Assembly: GCF_015207525.1 (NCBI RefSeq)
Contig: NZ_JADEWR010000005.1
Location: 131,436-179,737, forward strand
Source: Nodosilinea sp. LEGE 06152
GTDB lineage: Bacteria > Cyanobacteriota > Cyanobacteriia > Phormidesmidales > Phormidesmidaceae
Length of the DNA: 48,302 nt
Direction: 5' to 3'
The position numbers and the translations under genes are program-made. Shown in pieces: positions 14,977 through 24,652 of the stretch. How positions within the stretch are numbered: position 1 is the stretch's first letter; each line of letters opens with the position of its first letter. The notes beneath the pieces are model-generated. The model was not told the origin of the DNA. It did no database searches and saw nothing but the letters and a program-made list of their open reading frames with translations.

Positions 14977-16167
14977 CTAGGCCAAGCCTGGAGGCCGCAG
15001 GTAGGCTTCCAGCAGCAGGTCGTTGCCTAGGGTGCGCCAGGTGGTGCGCTCCAGGGCCAGGGCTTGGCCCATGTGGTGAATGCCCAGGTTCCCAACCGGG
15101 CCAGGAGCATCTGTACCGCCTACCAGCTTAGGTGCTACAAATGCCCACAGCTTGTCAATGACGCCATCCTTAATGGCCTCGGCCGCCAGCAGGCCACCGC
15201 ATTCCCACAAGACGGCGGCACAGCCCCGTTGGTAGAGCTGCGCGGTGACAAGGCGAGGGGTCAACGCGGGTAACTCTATCACCTCCACCCCTTGAGCCGA
15301 CAACAGCTGCTGTCGTTCTGAGTCAGCATCGGGGGCGGTGAAAACCACTGTGGGGGCATCGTTGGTCTGCCACAGGTTGGCCTGGGCGGGAAGATCGAGG
15401 CGGCGGCTCATTACGACCCGCAGCGGATTGTGGGAACCGTGCCCGTGGCTGGTTAGCCTGGGGTCGTCACGCCGGACCGTATTGCCGCCCACAACCACGG
15501 CATCGCAGGTAGCGCGCAGTTGATGGACAGCGGCCCGCGCCGTCGGCCCCGTGACCCAGGCACTGTGACCACCGGTAGCCGCAATTTTACCGTCTAAGGT
15601 CATAGCGTACTTCAGCAGCCCCAGGGGTCGCTGGTGAGTAACCCGCTGCACAAACGCTTCATTCAAGCGTTGGCAAGCGGCTTCTTCTACCCCAACCTCG
15701 ACCTCAACACCGGCCTGGCGCAGGCGATCAATGCCCGACCCTGAGACCCTAGGGTCAGGGTCAACCATGCCCACCACCACCCGACTCAGGCCGGCCCGAA
15801 TCACCGCGTCGGTACAGGGGGGGGTGCGCCCAGTGTGGTTACAGGGCTCCAAGTTGACGTAAAGCGTTGCCCCTCTGGCACGATCCCCTGCTTGGGTCAG
15901 GGCAAATACCTCGGCATGGGGCTGCCCAGCCCCTGGGTGAAAGCCCTCTCCGACCACGATGCCGTCTTTTAATACAACGCAACCAACCATTGGGTTTGGG
16001 GCCGTTTGCCCGGCCGCCAGGTTAGCCAGTTCTAAGCAACGACGTATCCAGCGGGTAGAGTCGTTCTGAGAGACGAACTTTGGCGGGGAAGATTCTTGGG
16101 TAGAACCTAATGTGAGGGGAAAACCGGGCAGATCAGTCAAGGCAATCTCCTGGGCCGACGAGGCCAC
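14977..16167 (-). CDS. ribD: Bifunctional riboflavin biosynthesis deaminase/reductase
   Basis: This riboflavin-pathway enzyme deaminates the pyrimidine ring of the GTP-derived precursor and then reduces its ribosyl side chain with NADPH. The N-terminal deaminase has PNPMVGCVVL, the zinc site HAEVFAL and LEPCNHTGRTPPC. The C-terminal reductase starts around LLKYAMTLDGKIA and shows GGNTVRRDDPRLT and ECGGLLAAEAI. The 396 residues include an N-terminal extension of about 37 residues before STRWIRRCLELA. The frame opens with GTG at 16167, so the true start may be slightly downstream. Divergent from the aminotransferase at 16253. Confidence 0.93.
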   Translation of the reverse strand: MASSAQEIALTDLPGFPLTLGSTQESSPPKFVSQNDSTRWIRRCLELANLAAGQTAPNPMVGCVVLKDGIVVGEGFHPGAGQPHAEVFALTQAGDRARGATLYVNLEPCNHTGRTPPCTDAVIRAGLSRVVVGMVDPDPRVSGSGIDRLRQAGVEVEVGVEEAACQRLNEAFVQRVTHQRPLGLLKYAMTLDGKIAATGGHSAWVTGPTARAAVHQLRATCDAVVVGGNTVRRDDPRLTSHGHGSHNPLRVVMSRRLDLPAQANLWQTNDAPTVVFTAPDADSERQQLLSAQGVEVIELPALTPRLVTAQLYQRGCAAVLWECGGLLAAEAIKDGVIDKLWAFVAPKLVGGTDAPGPVGNLGIHHMGQALALERTTWRTLGNDLLLEAYLRPPGLA

Positions 16168-16252
16168 GGCTAGAGGTAGGGGGCCAGCAACGACTCCGAT
16201 GCCGCCTTGGGGTAGGGTAAACTAAGCCTATCCACTAGGTGAGTGTGAGCGA

Positions 16253-17410
16253 GTGAGTGTAATTCCTCCTGTTGATCTTACGGAGCAGTTTCGAACAATT
16301 CAAGCCGATGTAAATGCTGCCGTGGCCGAGGTACTGGCCTCTGGACAATACATCAATGGGCCAATTGTCGAAACCTTTGCCCAGGCCTTTGGTAACTATG
16401 TGGGCTCGGAGCAGTGCATTGTGTGTAACTCTGGCACCGATGCTCTGTATTTAGCGCTACGGGCTTCTAATATCGGCGCTGGCGACGAGGTTATCACCTC
16501 ACCCTTTACGTTCATTGCAACGGCAGAGGCCATTAGCGCAGTGGGGGCGACGCCGGTTTTTGTCGATATTGACCCCAGCACCTTTAACCTGGATGTGACC
16601 AAGATCGAGGCGGCCATTGGCGATCGCACTCGAGCGATTATGCCCGTGCACCTGTTTGGTCGGCCCGTCGATATGGGCCCAATTATGGATCTGGCCACAC
16701 GTTACGACCTGATGGTCATTGAAGACTGTGCCCAGGCTACGGGCGCTGAGTGGATGGGCCAGCAGGTTGGTAGCATTGGACACATTGGCTGTTTTAGCTT
16801 TTTCCCAACCAAAAACCTGGGGGGCTGCGGCGATGGGGGGGCACTAACCACCAACGACGAAACCCTCGCCGCCACCGTCCGCATGCTGCGGGAGCACGGC
16901 AGTCGGGTCAAGTATCACCACGAAGCGATTGGCGTCAATAGCCGACTCGACTCGGTGCAGGCCGCCATTTTAGCGATTAAGCTTCGCCACCTCAACACCT
17001 GGAACCAGCAGCGGGGGCAAGTTGCCGATCGCTATCACACCCTGCTCGACCCCGTGGCCGAAGTGGTGCGTCCGCTGCCGGTGACCTTTGGCCGCTCGGT
17101 TTGGAACCAGTACACCCTGCGCCTGCCCCAGGCCACTGCCGACGGTCAGGAGCGCAACCAGGTGCAGCAGCTGATGCGCGAAGCAGGAGTCATTTGCATG
17201 GTTTACTACCCTCTGCCCCTGCATCTTCAGCCGGTCTACAGCCACCTGGGCTACCGACCGGGAGATCTGCCCCAGGCCGAGGCCGCCGCTCATCAAGTGT
17301 TGTCGCTACCGATGTTTCCAGAACTGGGAGAAGCCGCCCAGGTTCAGGTAGTGCAGACGCTGAAGGACTGTTTGGCTCAGATGGGGCTTAAAGCCGCACA
17401 GTATTGCTAA
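16253..17410 (+). CDS. DegT/DnrJ/EryC1/StrS-family sugar aminotransferase
   Basis: This is a 385-residue PLP enzyme of the family that transaminates nucleotide-linked keto sugars for polysaccharide, lipopolysaccharide or glycan synthesis. Visible features are IPPVDLTEQF and GQYINGPIVETFAQAFGNYVG, the phosphate-binding NSGTDALYLAL, SPFTFIATAEAI, VIEDCAQATGAEW with the PLP-ring Asp158, the Schiff-base Lys187 in FFPTKNLGGCGDGG, and REHGSRVKYHHEAIGVNSRLD. The start is GTG at 16253. No nucleotide-sugar genes adjoin it, so the exact substrate is unknown. Confidence 0.9.
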   Translation: MSVIPPVDLTEQFRTIQADVNAAVAEVLASGQYINGPIVETFAQAFGNYVGSEQCIVCNSGTDALYLALRASNIGAGDEVITSPFTFIATAEAISAVGATPVFVDIDPSTFNLDVTKIEAAIGDRTRAIMPVHLFGRPVDMGPIMDLATRYDLMVIEDCAQATGAEWMGQQVGSIGHIGCFSFFPTKNLGGCGDGGALTTNDETLAATVRMLREHGSRVKYHHEAIGVNSRLDSVQAAILAIKLRHLNTWNQQRGQVADRYHTLLDPVAEVVRPLPVTFGRSVWNQYTLRLPQATADGQERNQVQQLMREAGVICMVYYPLPLHLQPVYSHLGYRPGDLPQAEAAAHQVLSLPMFPELGEAAQVQVVQTLKDCLAQMGLKAAQYC

Positions 17411-17688
17411 CGTTGGGTTTGAAGCAAGCTGGGTGAGCACTAAGCAAAAACCCTCAGCGAAAAACCCGGATCAGCGGCGTCAAAAATTGCGTCAGAATTG
17501 TTTGTAGTTTTCTATACTATATTTAAGGTAGATTAACCCAGTTTAGGGGTTTTCGATCGCCGCTTGCCGCTGTGCCCCCTTGGTTGTTATTGGGGTTTGT
17601 TATTCGGCAGCTGTTGGCCAGCGATAGCCCATCGATTGGGGCAGCACCGCACAGTGACGTAACCGTGACGTAAGGGGCAATTGGCGCA

Positions 17689-19395
17689 GTGGCAGCGATA
17701 GATCCAGCTTTATTGGGCACTTACGACGCAGTAGCGATCGCCCGCTACTTCCGCTGGCGGTTAGGCAGCTTAAGTTGGCGAGTTTTGCAAATTTCGTGGT
17801 GGTTGGGCACCTTTGTACTGGGCCTGCAGAGCGATCGCTGGCTGGGTCGAGAGGCCCAAAACCGCCCGCGCCGCGCCGCTCAGCTGCGTCAGGTGCTCAC
17901 TAACCTAGGGCCAACCTTTATCAAAGTAGGCCAGGCCCTTTCAACCCGGCCTGACCTGGTGCGGCAAGATTTTCTCGATGAGCTGACCAAGCTGCAAGAC
18001 CAGCTGCCGCCCTTTCCCACCGCTGAGGCGATGGCGATTATTGAAGCAGAGCTAGACTATAGCCCTCAAGAAATTTTTAGCAACCTGTCGCCGTTGCCGG
18101 TAGCGGCGGCGAGCCTGGGGCAGGTGTATCGGGGGCGGTTGTTCTCTGGGGAAGAGGTGGCCGTTAAGGTGCAGCGACCTAACCTGCGCCCGGTGCTGTG
18201 CCGCGACCTCTACCTGCTGCGCTGGGCGGCGGGCTGGCTAGGCAGGTTTTTACCCCTCAACTTAGGGCACGACCTCACCCTGATTGTGGATGAGTTTGGC
18301 ACCAAGCTGTTTGAGGAAATTGATTACCTCAACGAGGGCCATAATGCTGAGCGGTTTGCCGCCAACTTTAAAGACGACAGCACCGTCAAGGTACCTGCTA
18401 TTTACTGGCCCTACTGCAGCCAGCGGGTGCTCACCCTGGAATGGATTGACGGTTGCAAGCTCACCGACATGGTGTCACTGCAAAGGGATAATCTTGACCC
18501 CGATCGCCTGATTGAAATTGGCGTTACCGCCGGGCTGCGCCAGCTGCTAGAGTTTGGCTTTTTCCATGCCGACCCCCACCCCGGCAACCTGTTTGCCCTA
18601 GCCGATGGCCGGATGGCCTACATCGACTTCGGCATGATGGATCAGCTCGATCAAATTACTAAAGAAACCCTGGTCGACGCTGTAGTACACCTGATCAATC
18701 AGGACTTTGACAGCCTGGGACGAGACTTTGTCAAGCTGGGCTTTTTAACCCCTGATACCGACCTTGGCCCGATTGTGCCTGCCCTCAATCGGGTGCTGGG
18801 CGATGCCTTGGGCGCAAAGGTTAGTGACTTCAACTTCAAAACCGTTACCGACCAATTTTCGGAGCTAATGTACGAGTACCCATTTCGGGTACCGGCTAAG
18901 TTTGCCCTCATCATTCGCTCTCTGGTAACTCAAGAGGGCCTGGCCCTGAGCCTCAATCCCAGCTTTAAAATCATTAACGTAGCTTACCCCTACGTAGCCC
19001 GTCGCCTGCTGTTGGGCGAAACCCCGGCCCTCAGACAGCGGCTGCTTGAGGTGCTGTTCCAGGACGGGCAGCTGCAGTGGGATCGACTGGAGAACATGCT
19101 GGCGATCGCCCGCGGCGATGCTGGGTTTGACCTGCTGCCGACGGCTGGCCTAGGGATTCGCTATCTCATGTCAGATGAGGGGGCTCATCTCCGCGAGATG
19201 ATTGTGCTGGCCCTGACGGAGGACGATCGCTTGCACACCCAAGAGGTGCAGCGACTGTGGGCCTTAGTCAAGGACGAAATTACCTTTGATCGGGTGCTAG
19301 GAGTAGCGTGGGGAGCCCTGACCAACTATTCCTTAGAGCGGGCTGAACAACTAGTGCCAGCGGTAGGCGACCTGCGCCAGGTGCTGCGATCCTAG
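17689..19395 (+). CDS. ABC1/AarF/UbiB-family atypical kinase
   Basis: This 568-residue member of the ABC1 atypical kinase family is related to UbiB and plastoglobule ABC1K proteins, which regulate prenylquinone metabolism. Typical blocks are the KxGQ motif (GPTFIKVGQALSTRPDL), the Ala-rich loop PVAAASLGQVYRG replacing a kinase P-loop, VAVKVQRPNL with the catalytic Lys, LFEEIDYLNEGHNAERF, and the catalytic loop FGFFHADPHPGNLF followed by IDFGMMDQL. The C-terminal third is helical and less conserved. The start is GTG at 17689. Cyanobacteria carry several paralogues, so I assign no symbol. Confidence 0.92.
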   Translation: MAAIDPALLGTYDAVAIARYFRWRLGSLSWRVLQISWWLGTFVLGLQSDRWLGREAQNRPRRAAQLRQVLTNLGPTFIKVGQALSTRPDLVRQDFLDELTKLQDQLPPFPTAEAMAIIEAELDYSPQEIFSNLSPLPVAAASLGQVYRGRLFSGEEVAVKVQRPNLRPVLCRDLYLLRWAAGWLGRFLPLNLGHDLTLIVDEFGTKLFEEIDYLNEGHNAERFAANFKDDSTVKVPAIYWPYCSQRVLTLEWIDGCKLTDMVSLQRDNLDPDRLIEIGVTAGLRQLLEFGFFHADPHPGNLFALADGRMAYIDFGMMDQLDQITKETLVDAVVHLINQDFDSLGRDFVKLGFLTPDTDLGPIVPALNRVLGDALGAKVSDFNFKTVTDQFSELMYEYPFRVPAKFALIIRSLVTQEGLALSLNPSFKIINVAYPYVARRLLLGETPALRQRLLEVLFQDGQLQWDRLENMLAIARGDAGFDLLPTAGLGIRYLMSDEGAHLREMIVLALTEDDRLHTQEVQRLWALVKDEITFDRVLGVAWGALTNYSLERAEQLVPAVGDLRQVLRS

Positions 19396-19631
19396 AGTCA
19401 GTCATCACTGTCGGTTAATTGCTGAGAATTGATGGCCGCCCCTTAGCCTGTTGTTGGGTCGGGAACTGTTGACTAGGTCGGGAATAACAGAGTCGGTTCC
19501 TCAGCCTTTAGGCCAAACTTGATGGCACGGCGTTAGGCTAACTCAGGTTTAAGTTGTGAACCTATCGGTCTGGGTGCAGCTCTCCCCTATAATCAGGAGA
19601 AGTAAATTATTGTTTCGTTTTTCTTAGGCCT

Positions 19632-19994
19632 GTGTACCCACAACCGCCCTACGTTTTGTTTTTGGCAGGATTTTTAGCTGCGGTGACTTCGGGCTTTGCC
19701 TTTAGCACCGCGCTACAGCAGTCAGTCGCTGAGTGGAACAGCAAGCGCTCTACCCGCATTTTGGCTACCATGCGGGGGCCACAGCTACAGATTCCCTTTT
19801 TCGGCATCTGTGCCGGCGTCTGTGTATTTTTAGCCTCTGGTATTCAGCTGTTTGGGTTTTCGGCCAAAGCGGCCTACGCCATGGGAGTGCCTATGACCCT
19901 GCTCAGCGGCTTGCTGATCTGGTCACAGCTGGGCAAAATTTTGCTGCTGATTGAAGAAGGCGGCTCTAAAGCGCTCGATTTAGACGCTTTTTAG
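19632..19994 (+). CDS. Small membrane protein of unknown function
   Basis: This is a 120-residue protein with three hydrophobic segments (about residues 7-26, 52-72 and 82-106) and a polar QSVAEWNSKRSTRILATMRG loop. I do not recognise a named domain; the layout resembles a conserved cyanobacterial membrane protein. The start is GTG at 19632, giving MYPQPPYVLFLAGF. A TATAAT box at 19588-19593 lies upstream and may be its -10, but no good -35 is seen. It is flanked by the ABC1 kinase and a convergent histidine kinase. Confidence 0.65.
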   Translation: MYPQPPYVLFLAGFLAAVTSGFAFSTALQQSVAEWNSKRSTRILATMRGPQLQIPFFGICAGVCVFLASGIQLFGFSAKAAYAMGVPMTLLSGLLIWSQLGKILLLIEEGGSKALDLDAF

Positions 19995-20086
19995 CCCTTT
20001 TAAGCACAGTGGTTAAGCTGATGGGGGCTTGGGATAGACAAAGCGCCTAGCCAGGTCGTTTTATTGTCGCCAGCAGACCTGTCGCA

Positions 20087-21850
20087 CTAGGGCGAGCCAA
20101 CTAGGGGCAACGTTACCGTGACCTCGGTACCACTGGCGTTGGAGGTAATCACCAGCTGCCCCTGGTGGGCTTCTACAAGGCGTTTGGTGATGGCCAACCC
20201 CAGGCCGTTGCCTGAGGCTCTGGTGGTGAAGAAAGGCTGGGTGAGCTTGGGCAGCAGCTCGGGCGCGATCGCTTCGCCGTCGTTGTGAATGCTAATCGCC
20301 ACCTGTCCGGCGACGGGGGGCTGTACGGCCCAGGTAATGGTGCCAGTGGCGGGGCAAGCGTCGCGGGCGTTGGCGAGCAGGTTGATGAAGACCTGCTTGA
20401 GCTTGTCGCGATCGCCCCTAACATTGACGGCGTAGGGAAGCGTCTTTAAGTCTAGAAGCGGCGACGGAGCACTGGCGTCTTGCTCTAAAGTATTGGCCAG
20501 ATGCCGCACTAAGGCATTGATTTCAATCGGTTCTGGCACCAGGGCCGGATTGCGCGAATACATAAGAATGCTGTTCAGCAGCTTTTGCAGTCGCTCGGAT
20601 TCTTCTAGGGCCAGCTCAAGGCGGGTCTGAAAGCGCTCGGGAAGGTCGAGCGATCGAAACGAATTTAGACCCAGCAGTACCGTAGTCAGCGGGCTGCGCA
20701 CCTCATGGACAATCATGGCGGCCAGCTCGCCAATTTCGGCCAGACGGGCCTGGGCCGCTTCGGAGGCCTTGCGATCGCGAATATCGCGGGCCAGCGCCAG
20801 ACCATAGCAATTGCCGCCCAGCTCGAGTAGCCCCAGGCGCACCTCGACCGGAAAACCGGTGCCGTCTTTGCGCTGGTGCCAGCCTTCGAGCGTCTGGGGG
20901 ACTCCCGGCCTGAGCTGCCGCCACACGGCCTCAAAGTCGGCCTGGGTATGGGTGGTTTGAATGTCGGTTACCGATAAAGTCAGCAGCTCATCGCGGCTGT
21001 AGCCCAGGCTGTCGCAGGCGTTTTGGTTAACATCGCGCACCTGTCCGGCGGCATCGACCACAAAAAAGGCATCTACGGCCTGCTCAACCAGAGTGCGAAA
21101 CCGAGTTTCGCTCTGCTTGCGAGTGGCCACCGCAGCGGTAATCTGACCAAACATTTGCTCAAAGGCCGCAATCACATCCCCCAGCTCATCGGCACGGGCA
21201 TGGGGCAGCGAGGCAAAAGCCAGGGTTTGGGTATCGCAGTCGTCGCCGATGGCCTGACCGGCGGTGATCAAATCCTGCCGCAGCAGCATGATCGGCTTAA
21301 TCAGCAGTCGCCGCAGCACCACCAGGGTAGCCCCGGTCACAAATATCGAAATAATCACGACCAGCCCGGCAATGCGACCAATGAACGCAAAGAACTCTCG
21401 CTGCACCCCGCTGGCGTCGTGGCGCACAATCAGCACGTAGCGATCGCGCAGCGGTGGCATATCCCAGGGAGTGTCGTAGCGCTGCTGGCGACGGTAGTAG
21501 CGATCGGGCGACCAGCCCCGCTGGCTGGCAGCCAGAGTCAGCTGAGGCGCTTCGCCAAAGCTGCCGACCTGGGTACCGACCTGGTCATAGATCGCCCCGC
21601 CCAAAATGACCTGGTTGGTTTGCAGCCCCTGTAGATAGTCAACCAGCATCTCATCCTCGAGATTGGCCAGGGTAGAGGCATCGAGCCGACCCAGGGCCTG
21701 GGCCGTAGACAGCGATCGCAGGTAGTTCAGCAACTCCCGCTCGCGCCGCATCACCGAGGGCACTAAAATTACAACCTCGATTACGACAATGCTCAAAAAG
21801 ACCCAGTAGGCAATACGTTTAGAGAGCCTGGCCGTTAAGAATTCACCCAT
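20087..21850 (-). CDS. Membrane PAS sensor histidine kinase
   Basis: This sensor kinase of about 587 residues has an N-terminal helix (near 15-35), an extracytoplasmic sensing region, a second helix (IGRIAGLVVIISIFVTGATL), a HAMP-like linker, a PAS domain (FRTLVEQAVDAFFVVDAAG and DIRDRK), and a HisKA/HATPase core. The phospho-accepting His is in MIVHEVRSPLTT, the N-box in FINLLANARDA, and GNGLGLAITKRLVEAHQG is the G2 box. No response regulator adjoins it. ATG at 21850 is preferred over the in-frame TTG at 21865. It is divergently arranged with the DMT fusion gene. Confidence 0.9.
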   Translation of the reverse strand: MGEFLTARLSKRIAYWVFLSIVVIEVVILVPSVMRRERELLNYLRSLSTAQALGRLDASTLANLEDEMLVDYLQGLQTNQVILGGAIYDQVGTQVGSFGEAPQLTLAASQRGWSPDRYYRRQQRYDTPWDMPPLRDRYVLIVRHDASGVQREFFAFIGRIAGLVVIISIFVTGATLVVLRRLLIKPIMLLRQDLITAGQAIGDDCDTQTLAFASLPHARADELGDVIAAFEQMFGQITAAVATRKQSETRFRTLVEQAVDAFFVVDAAGQVRDVNQNACDSLGYSRDELLTLSVTDIQTTHTQADFEAVWRQLRPGVPQTLEGWHQRKDGTGFPVEVRLGLLELGGNCYGLALARDIRDRKASEAAQARLAEIGELAAMIVHEVRSPLTTVLLGLNSFRSLDLPERFQTRLELALEESERLQKLLNSILMYSRNPALVPEPIEINALVRHLANTLEQDASAPSPLLDLKTLPYAVNVRGDRDKLKQVFINLLANARDACPATGTITWAVQPPVAGQVAISIHNDGEAIAPELLPKLTQPFFTTRASGNGLGLAITKRLVEAHQGQLVITSNASGTEVTVTLPLVGSP

Positions 21851-22003
21851 GGGTTGCAGCTTCAAACTTGGCTAAACCATCCTAAATGTGGCGCTACTAG
21901 AGATCTTTTTGGATTTTTTGAGCACAATACTAGCATTCACGACGGCGCGGCCCTGTCGCCACCCCCCGTCACAGTCGATGATTGCATCCTGAGAGAGACA
22001 CCC

Positions 22004-23914
22004 ATGGGGCCCTCTGACCATCTACCTGATTCCTCTACTCCCCAGCCCGTTTCCCCATCGGCTGAGGCCGTCTTGCGGGTTCTGGGCCACGACCTGGAGG
22101 CGCTGCGTCATCAAGTTACTGGCTACCTATCAGACGACATTACCCATCTGCAGGCCAAAAAGCAGCGGTTGATGGCCGACATTGAGGCCCTTGAGGGAGA
22201 CTATGAAGCGCTTCGGGGTCAGCACCAGCAGCTTCAAACCACCTACGCAGAAGGCCTTTCTCAGCAGCAGATTGCCCAGCAGCAGGCCTGGGCCAAGCGC
22301 CTGGCGGTGGCCCTAGCTACCCACCTGCAGGGACGTCTAGAGGCTGCCCTGGCCAATGCCCACCCCCATGCCCTGCAGACCTCGTCCCCTCGGCCAGACG
22401 CGATCGCCCCTTCCACAACCGCCATTCAGGGTCTGGCTGCTCTAGATGCGACGATTCAAAATACCCTGACATCGCTACAGCAAGATTTGACCAGCTACCA
22501 CAGCAGCCTCTCCCAGCAAATTAATCGCATGCAGAGCGCCGAACAGCAGGGGGAAGCCATTTTAGAAGCCCTTGTGGCCCGGCTCAGCCAGCAGCTGCAG
22601 AGCCAGATGGTGACTCCCTCAGCTGATCACAATGGCTATGGTGCTCCACCCTCCGACGGTAGCACCGGCTCAGGCCCCGCTCTGCCGCCGGGCCTCTATC
22701 GCAGCCCTCAGCCTGGCCCAGGTGAGACAGCTGAAGCCTACCCCAAGCCATCGCCGCCTCTCTCGCGATCGCCCCAGGTTCGGCCGCCCATGCAGCCCCA
22801 GCCTCGCCCTCCGGCCCGGCCCTCGGAGGCCAGTCCGACCAAAGCCATCATTCCAGAGGCGGGCAGTTTTCCCACTCAGGCCCAGCTTCAGATGGGCCTG
22901 CTGATGGTAGTGCTTTCGACCCTGGCTCTATCGCTGCACAACGTCATTGTCGGCATTATTGGCTACGGCGGCCAAATTCTAGGGCTCATCCCGATTGAGG
23001 AGGTGCTGTCGCTGACGATTCCCAACTCGCTGCTGCTGCTGTGGTTGCGTATGGTGGTGGTCGTACCCCTGCTGGCGCTGGTAGCGCCGCGCCTCTACCC
23101 CCGCGTAGGTCACGACCTGCAGCAGCTTTTTCAGAACAGCGATCGCCGGCCGCTGGTGCAGGTGGTGGCTAGCGGTGGCTTTTTGTTTTTATCGCAAGTG
23201 CTGATATATAAAGCCATTGCCGATGTTGGCCCCGGGGTGGCGGTAACACTGCTGTTTATGTACCCGCTCATTACGGTACCCCTGGCCTGGTTCTTGTTTG
23301 GCGATCGCCCTACCCCCCTGCGGCTAGTGGTGATGTTTGCCATTAGCATGGGCATTGTGTTTACGGCCCTCCCCCGCATCTACAGTGACATTACCGGCAG
23401 CGGCGTATCGCTGTGGGGGGTTGGGGCCGCGCTGCTAGCCAGCGTCGCTTTTGCGCTCTTTCTAATTGCGATGCAGCTGAGCTTTAAACGGCTGCATCCG
23501 GTGTCGGTTAGTCTGCTGCAGTTTTCGACCATTTTTATTCTCACCAGCCTCATTTTGATCGTGGGGTCGTTCTTTGGGCTTGACCCCGGCGAACCCAGCC
23601 AGCCAGCCAGGCTTTACGTTGGGGCCGGGCTGCTCGGGCTACTGACCCTGCTGGGATACCTGTTTAATAACTATGGCGTCAAGCTGCTGGGAGCCTCCCA
23701 GGCTTCAATCGTGGCGGCTAGCGGCCCCGTTGCTACTGCGCTCTTAGCCTATTTCATCACTCCGGGCGAAAAGTCGACCCTGCTGTTTATTCAGTGGATG
23801 GGCGTGATTTTGGTCACATTAGGGGTCATTTCGCTCAGTCTAGAGCGCCTGGCCAGCCAGCGTCGCCAGGCTCGACGCAGCGCAGTACCTGCCAACACAG
23901 GTCAGTGGCACTAG
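22004..23914 (+). CDS. Coiled-coil/proline-rich N-terminus fused to DMT (EamA) transporter
   Basis: The product has about 636 residues. Residues 20-200 are rich in Gln, Leu, Ala and Glu and predict a long coiled coil (for example LQAKKQRLMADIEALEGDYE). Residues 205-290 are Pro/Ser/Gly-rich. From about 297 there are ten hydrophobic helices in two EamA-type halves, with SGGFLFLSQVLIYKAI and GASQASIVAASGPVATALLA. EamA proteins export or import metabolites; the substrate is unknown. The ATG at 22004 is chosen because GAGAGA precedes it and the 50 codons upstream look non-coding and would overlap the kinase start. The soluble extension is unusual for DMT carriers, which are about 300 residues. Confidence 0.85.
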   Translation: MGPSDHLPDSSTPQPVSPSAEAVLRVLGHDLEALRHQVTGYLSDDITHLQAKKQRLMADIEALEGDYEALRGQHQQLQTTYAEGLSQQQIAQQQAWAKRLAVALATHLQGRLEAALANAHPHALQTSSPRPDAIAPSTTAIQGLAALDATIQNTLTSLQQDLTSYHSSLSQQINRMQSAEQQGEAILEALVARLSQQLQSQMVTPSADHNGYGAPPSDGSTGSGPALPPGLYRSPQPGPGETAEAYPKPSPPLSRSPQVRPPMQPQPRPPARPSEASPTKAIIPEAGSFPTQAQLQMGLLMVVLSTLALSLHNVIVGIIGYGGQILGLIPIEEVLSLTIPNSLLLLWLRMVVVVPLLALVAPRLYPRVGHDLQQLFQNSDRRPLVQVVASGGFLFLSQVLIYKAIADVGPGVAVTLLFMYPLITVPLAWFLFGDRPTPLRLVVMFAISMGIVFTALPRIYSDITGSGVSLWGVGAALLASVAFALFLIAMQLSFKRLHPVSVSLLQFSTIFILTSLILIVGSFFGLDPGEPSQPARLYVGAGLLGLLTLLGYLFNNYGVKLLGASQASIVAASGPVATALLAYFITPGEKSTLLFIQWMGVILVTLGVISLSLERLASQRRQARRSAVPANTGQWH

Positions 23915-23932
23915 CCAATGTCAGGGAAAAAA

Positions 23933-24019
23933 CGGAGAGAGAGGGATTCGAACCCTCGTTAGAGTCACCCCTAAACAGCATTTCCAGTGCTGCGCCTTCA
24001 ACCGCTCGGCCATCTCTCC
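23933..24019 (-). tRNA. tRNA-Ser (anticodon GGA)
   Basis: On the minus strand the 87-nt gene starts GGAGAGATGGCCGAGCGGTT, has anticodon stem GCACT/TGC-type pairing around CTGGAAA (anticodon GGA), a long variable arm as expected for class II tRNA-Ser, GGTTCGAATCC in the T-arm, and TCTCTCC plus discriminator G at the end. CCA is not encoded. Confidence 0.95.
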
Positions 24020-24230
24020 AGGGGGCGGCTTATCACCGCTGAGAGGCTATCGTAGCAAACAATGGGGCGCGATAACAGGGGCAGGGCCAGATTCTAGGAT
24101 TCGATTGGGCTCATTTGCCCAGGGACAATTTTTCGTGCGAGCATGGGAAAGGCGGGTTGAGGGGCGATCGCCCTGTTTCATTCCTGCCGTCCCCATAACG
24201 CCAATCCCCTGTAACGCCACCTCTAACCCC

Positions 24231-24599
24231 ATGGTTCGCACCCACACCGTCACCGTTCACCATCGCCAGACCGGGCGTATCTATACCGTAGAGGTGCCCG
24301 AAGACCGCTACATTCTCCAGTCGGCCGAAAGTCAGGGAGTAGAACTGCCCTTTGCCTGCCGCAACGGGGCCTGCACCACCTGCGCCGTGCGACTGCTCGA
24401 AGGCGAAGTCGACCAACCCGAAGCCATGGGGCTTTCGCCCGACCTGCGCCGCCAGGGCTATGCCCTACTGTGCGTCAGCTATCCTCGCAGCGCCATTCAG
24501 GCCGAAACCCAGGACGAAGACGAAGTGTACGAACTGCAGTTTGGCCGCTATTTTGGCAAAGGCAAAGTGCGCATGGGCTTGCCTCTTGAGGACGATTAG
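24231..24599 (+). CDS. FdC2-type [2Fe-2S] ferredoxin
   Basis: This is a 122-residue plant-type ferredoxin with a C-terminal extension. The cluster ligands are visible in FACRNGACTTCAVRL (C-x4-C-x2-C) and YALLCVSYP. After the fold comes AETQDEDEVYELQFGRYFGK, which matches the extended tail of the FdC2 class found in cyanobacteria and plant plastids, believed to serve a special electron-transfer role rather than bulk photosynthetic flow. The ATG at 24231 gives the family N-terminus MVRTHTVTVHH; the frame is open 42 codons upstream without similarity. The IMP-like gene follows after 53 bases. Confidence 0.88.
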   Translation: MVRTHTVTVHHRQTGRIYTVEVPEDRYILQSAESQGVELPFACRNGACTTCAVRLLEGEVDQPEAMGLSPDLRRQGYALLCVSYPRSAIQAETQDEDEVYELQFGRYFGKGKVRMGLPLEDD

Positions 24600-24652
24600 T
24601 CGTCTGAGCGATCGCCCCTCACGCTTGCTAAATCTTTTCCATTCATCTCCTC

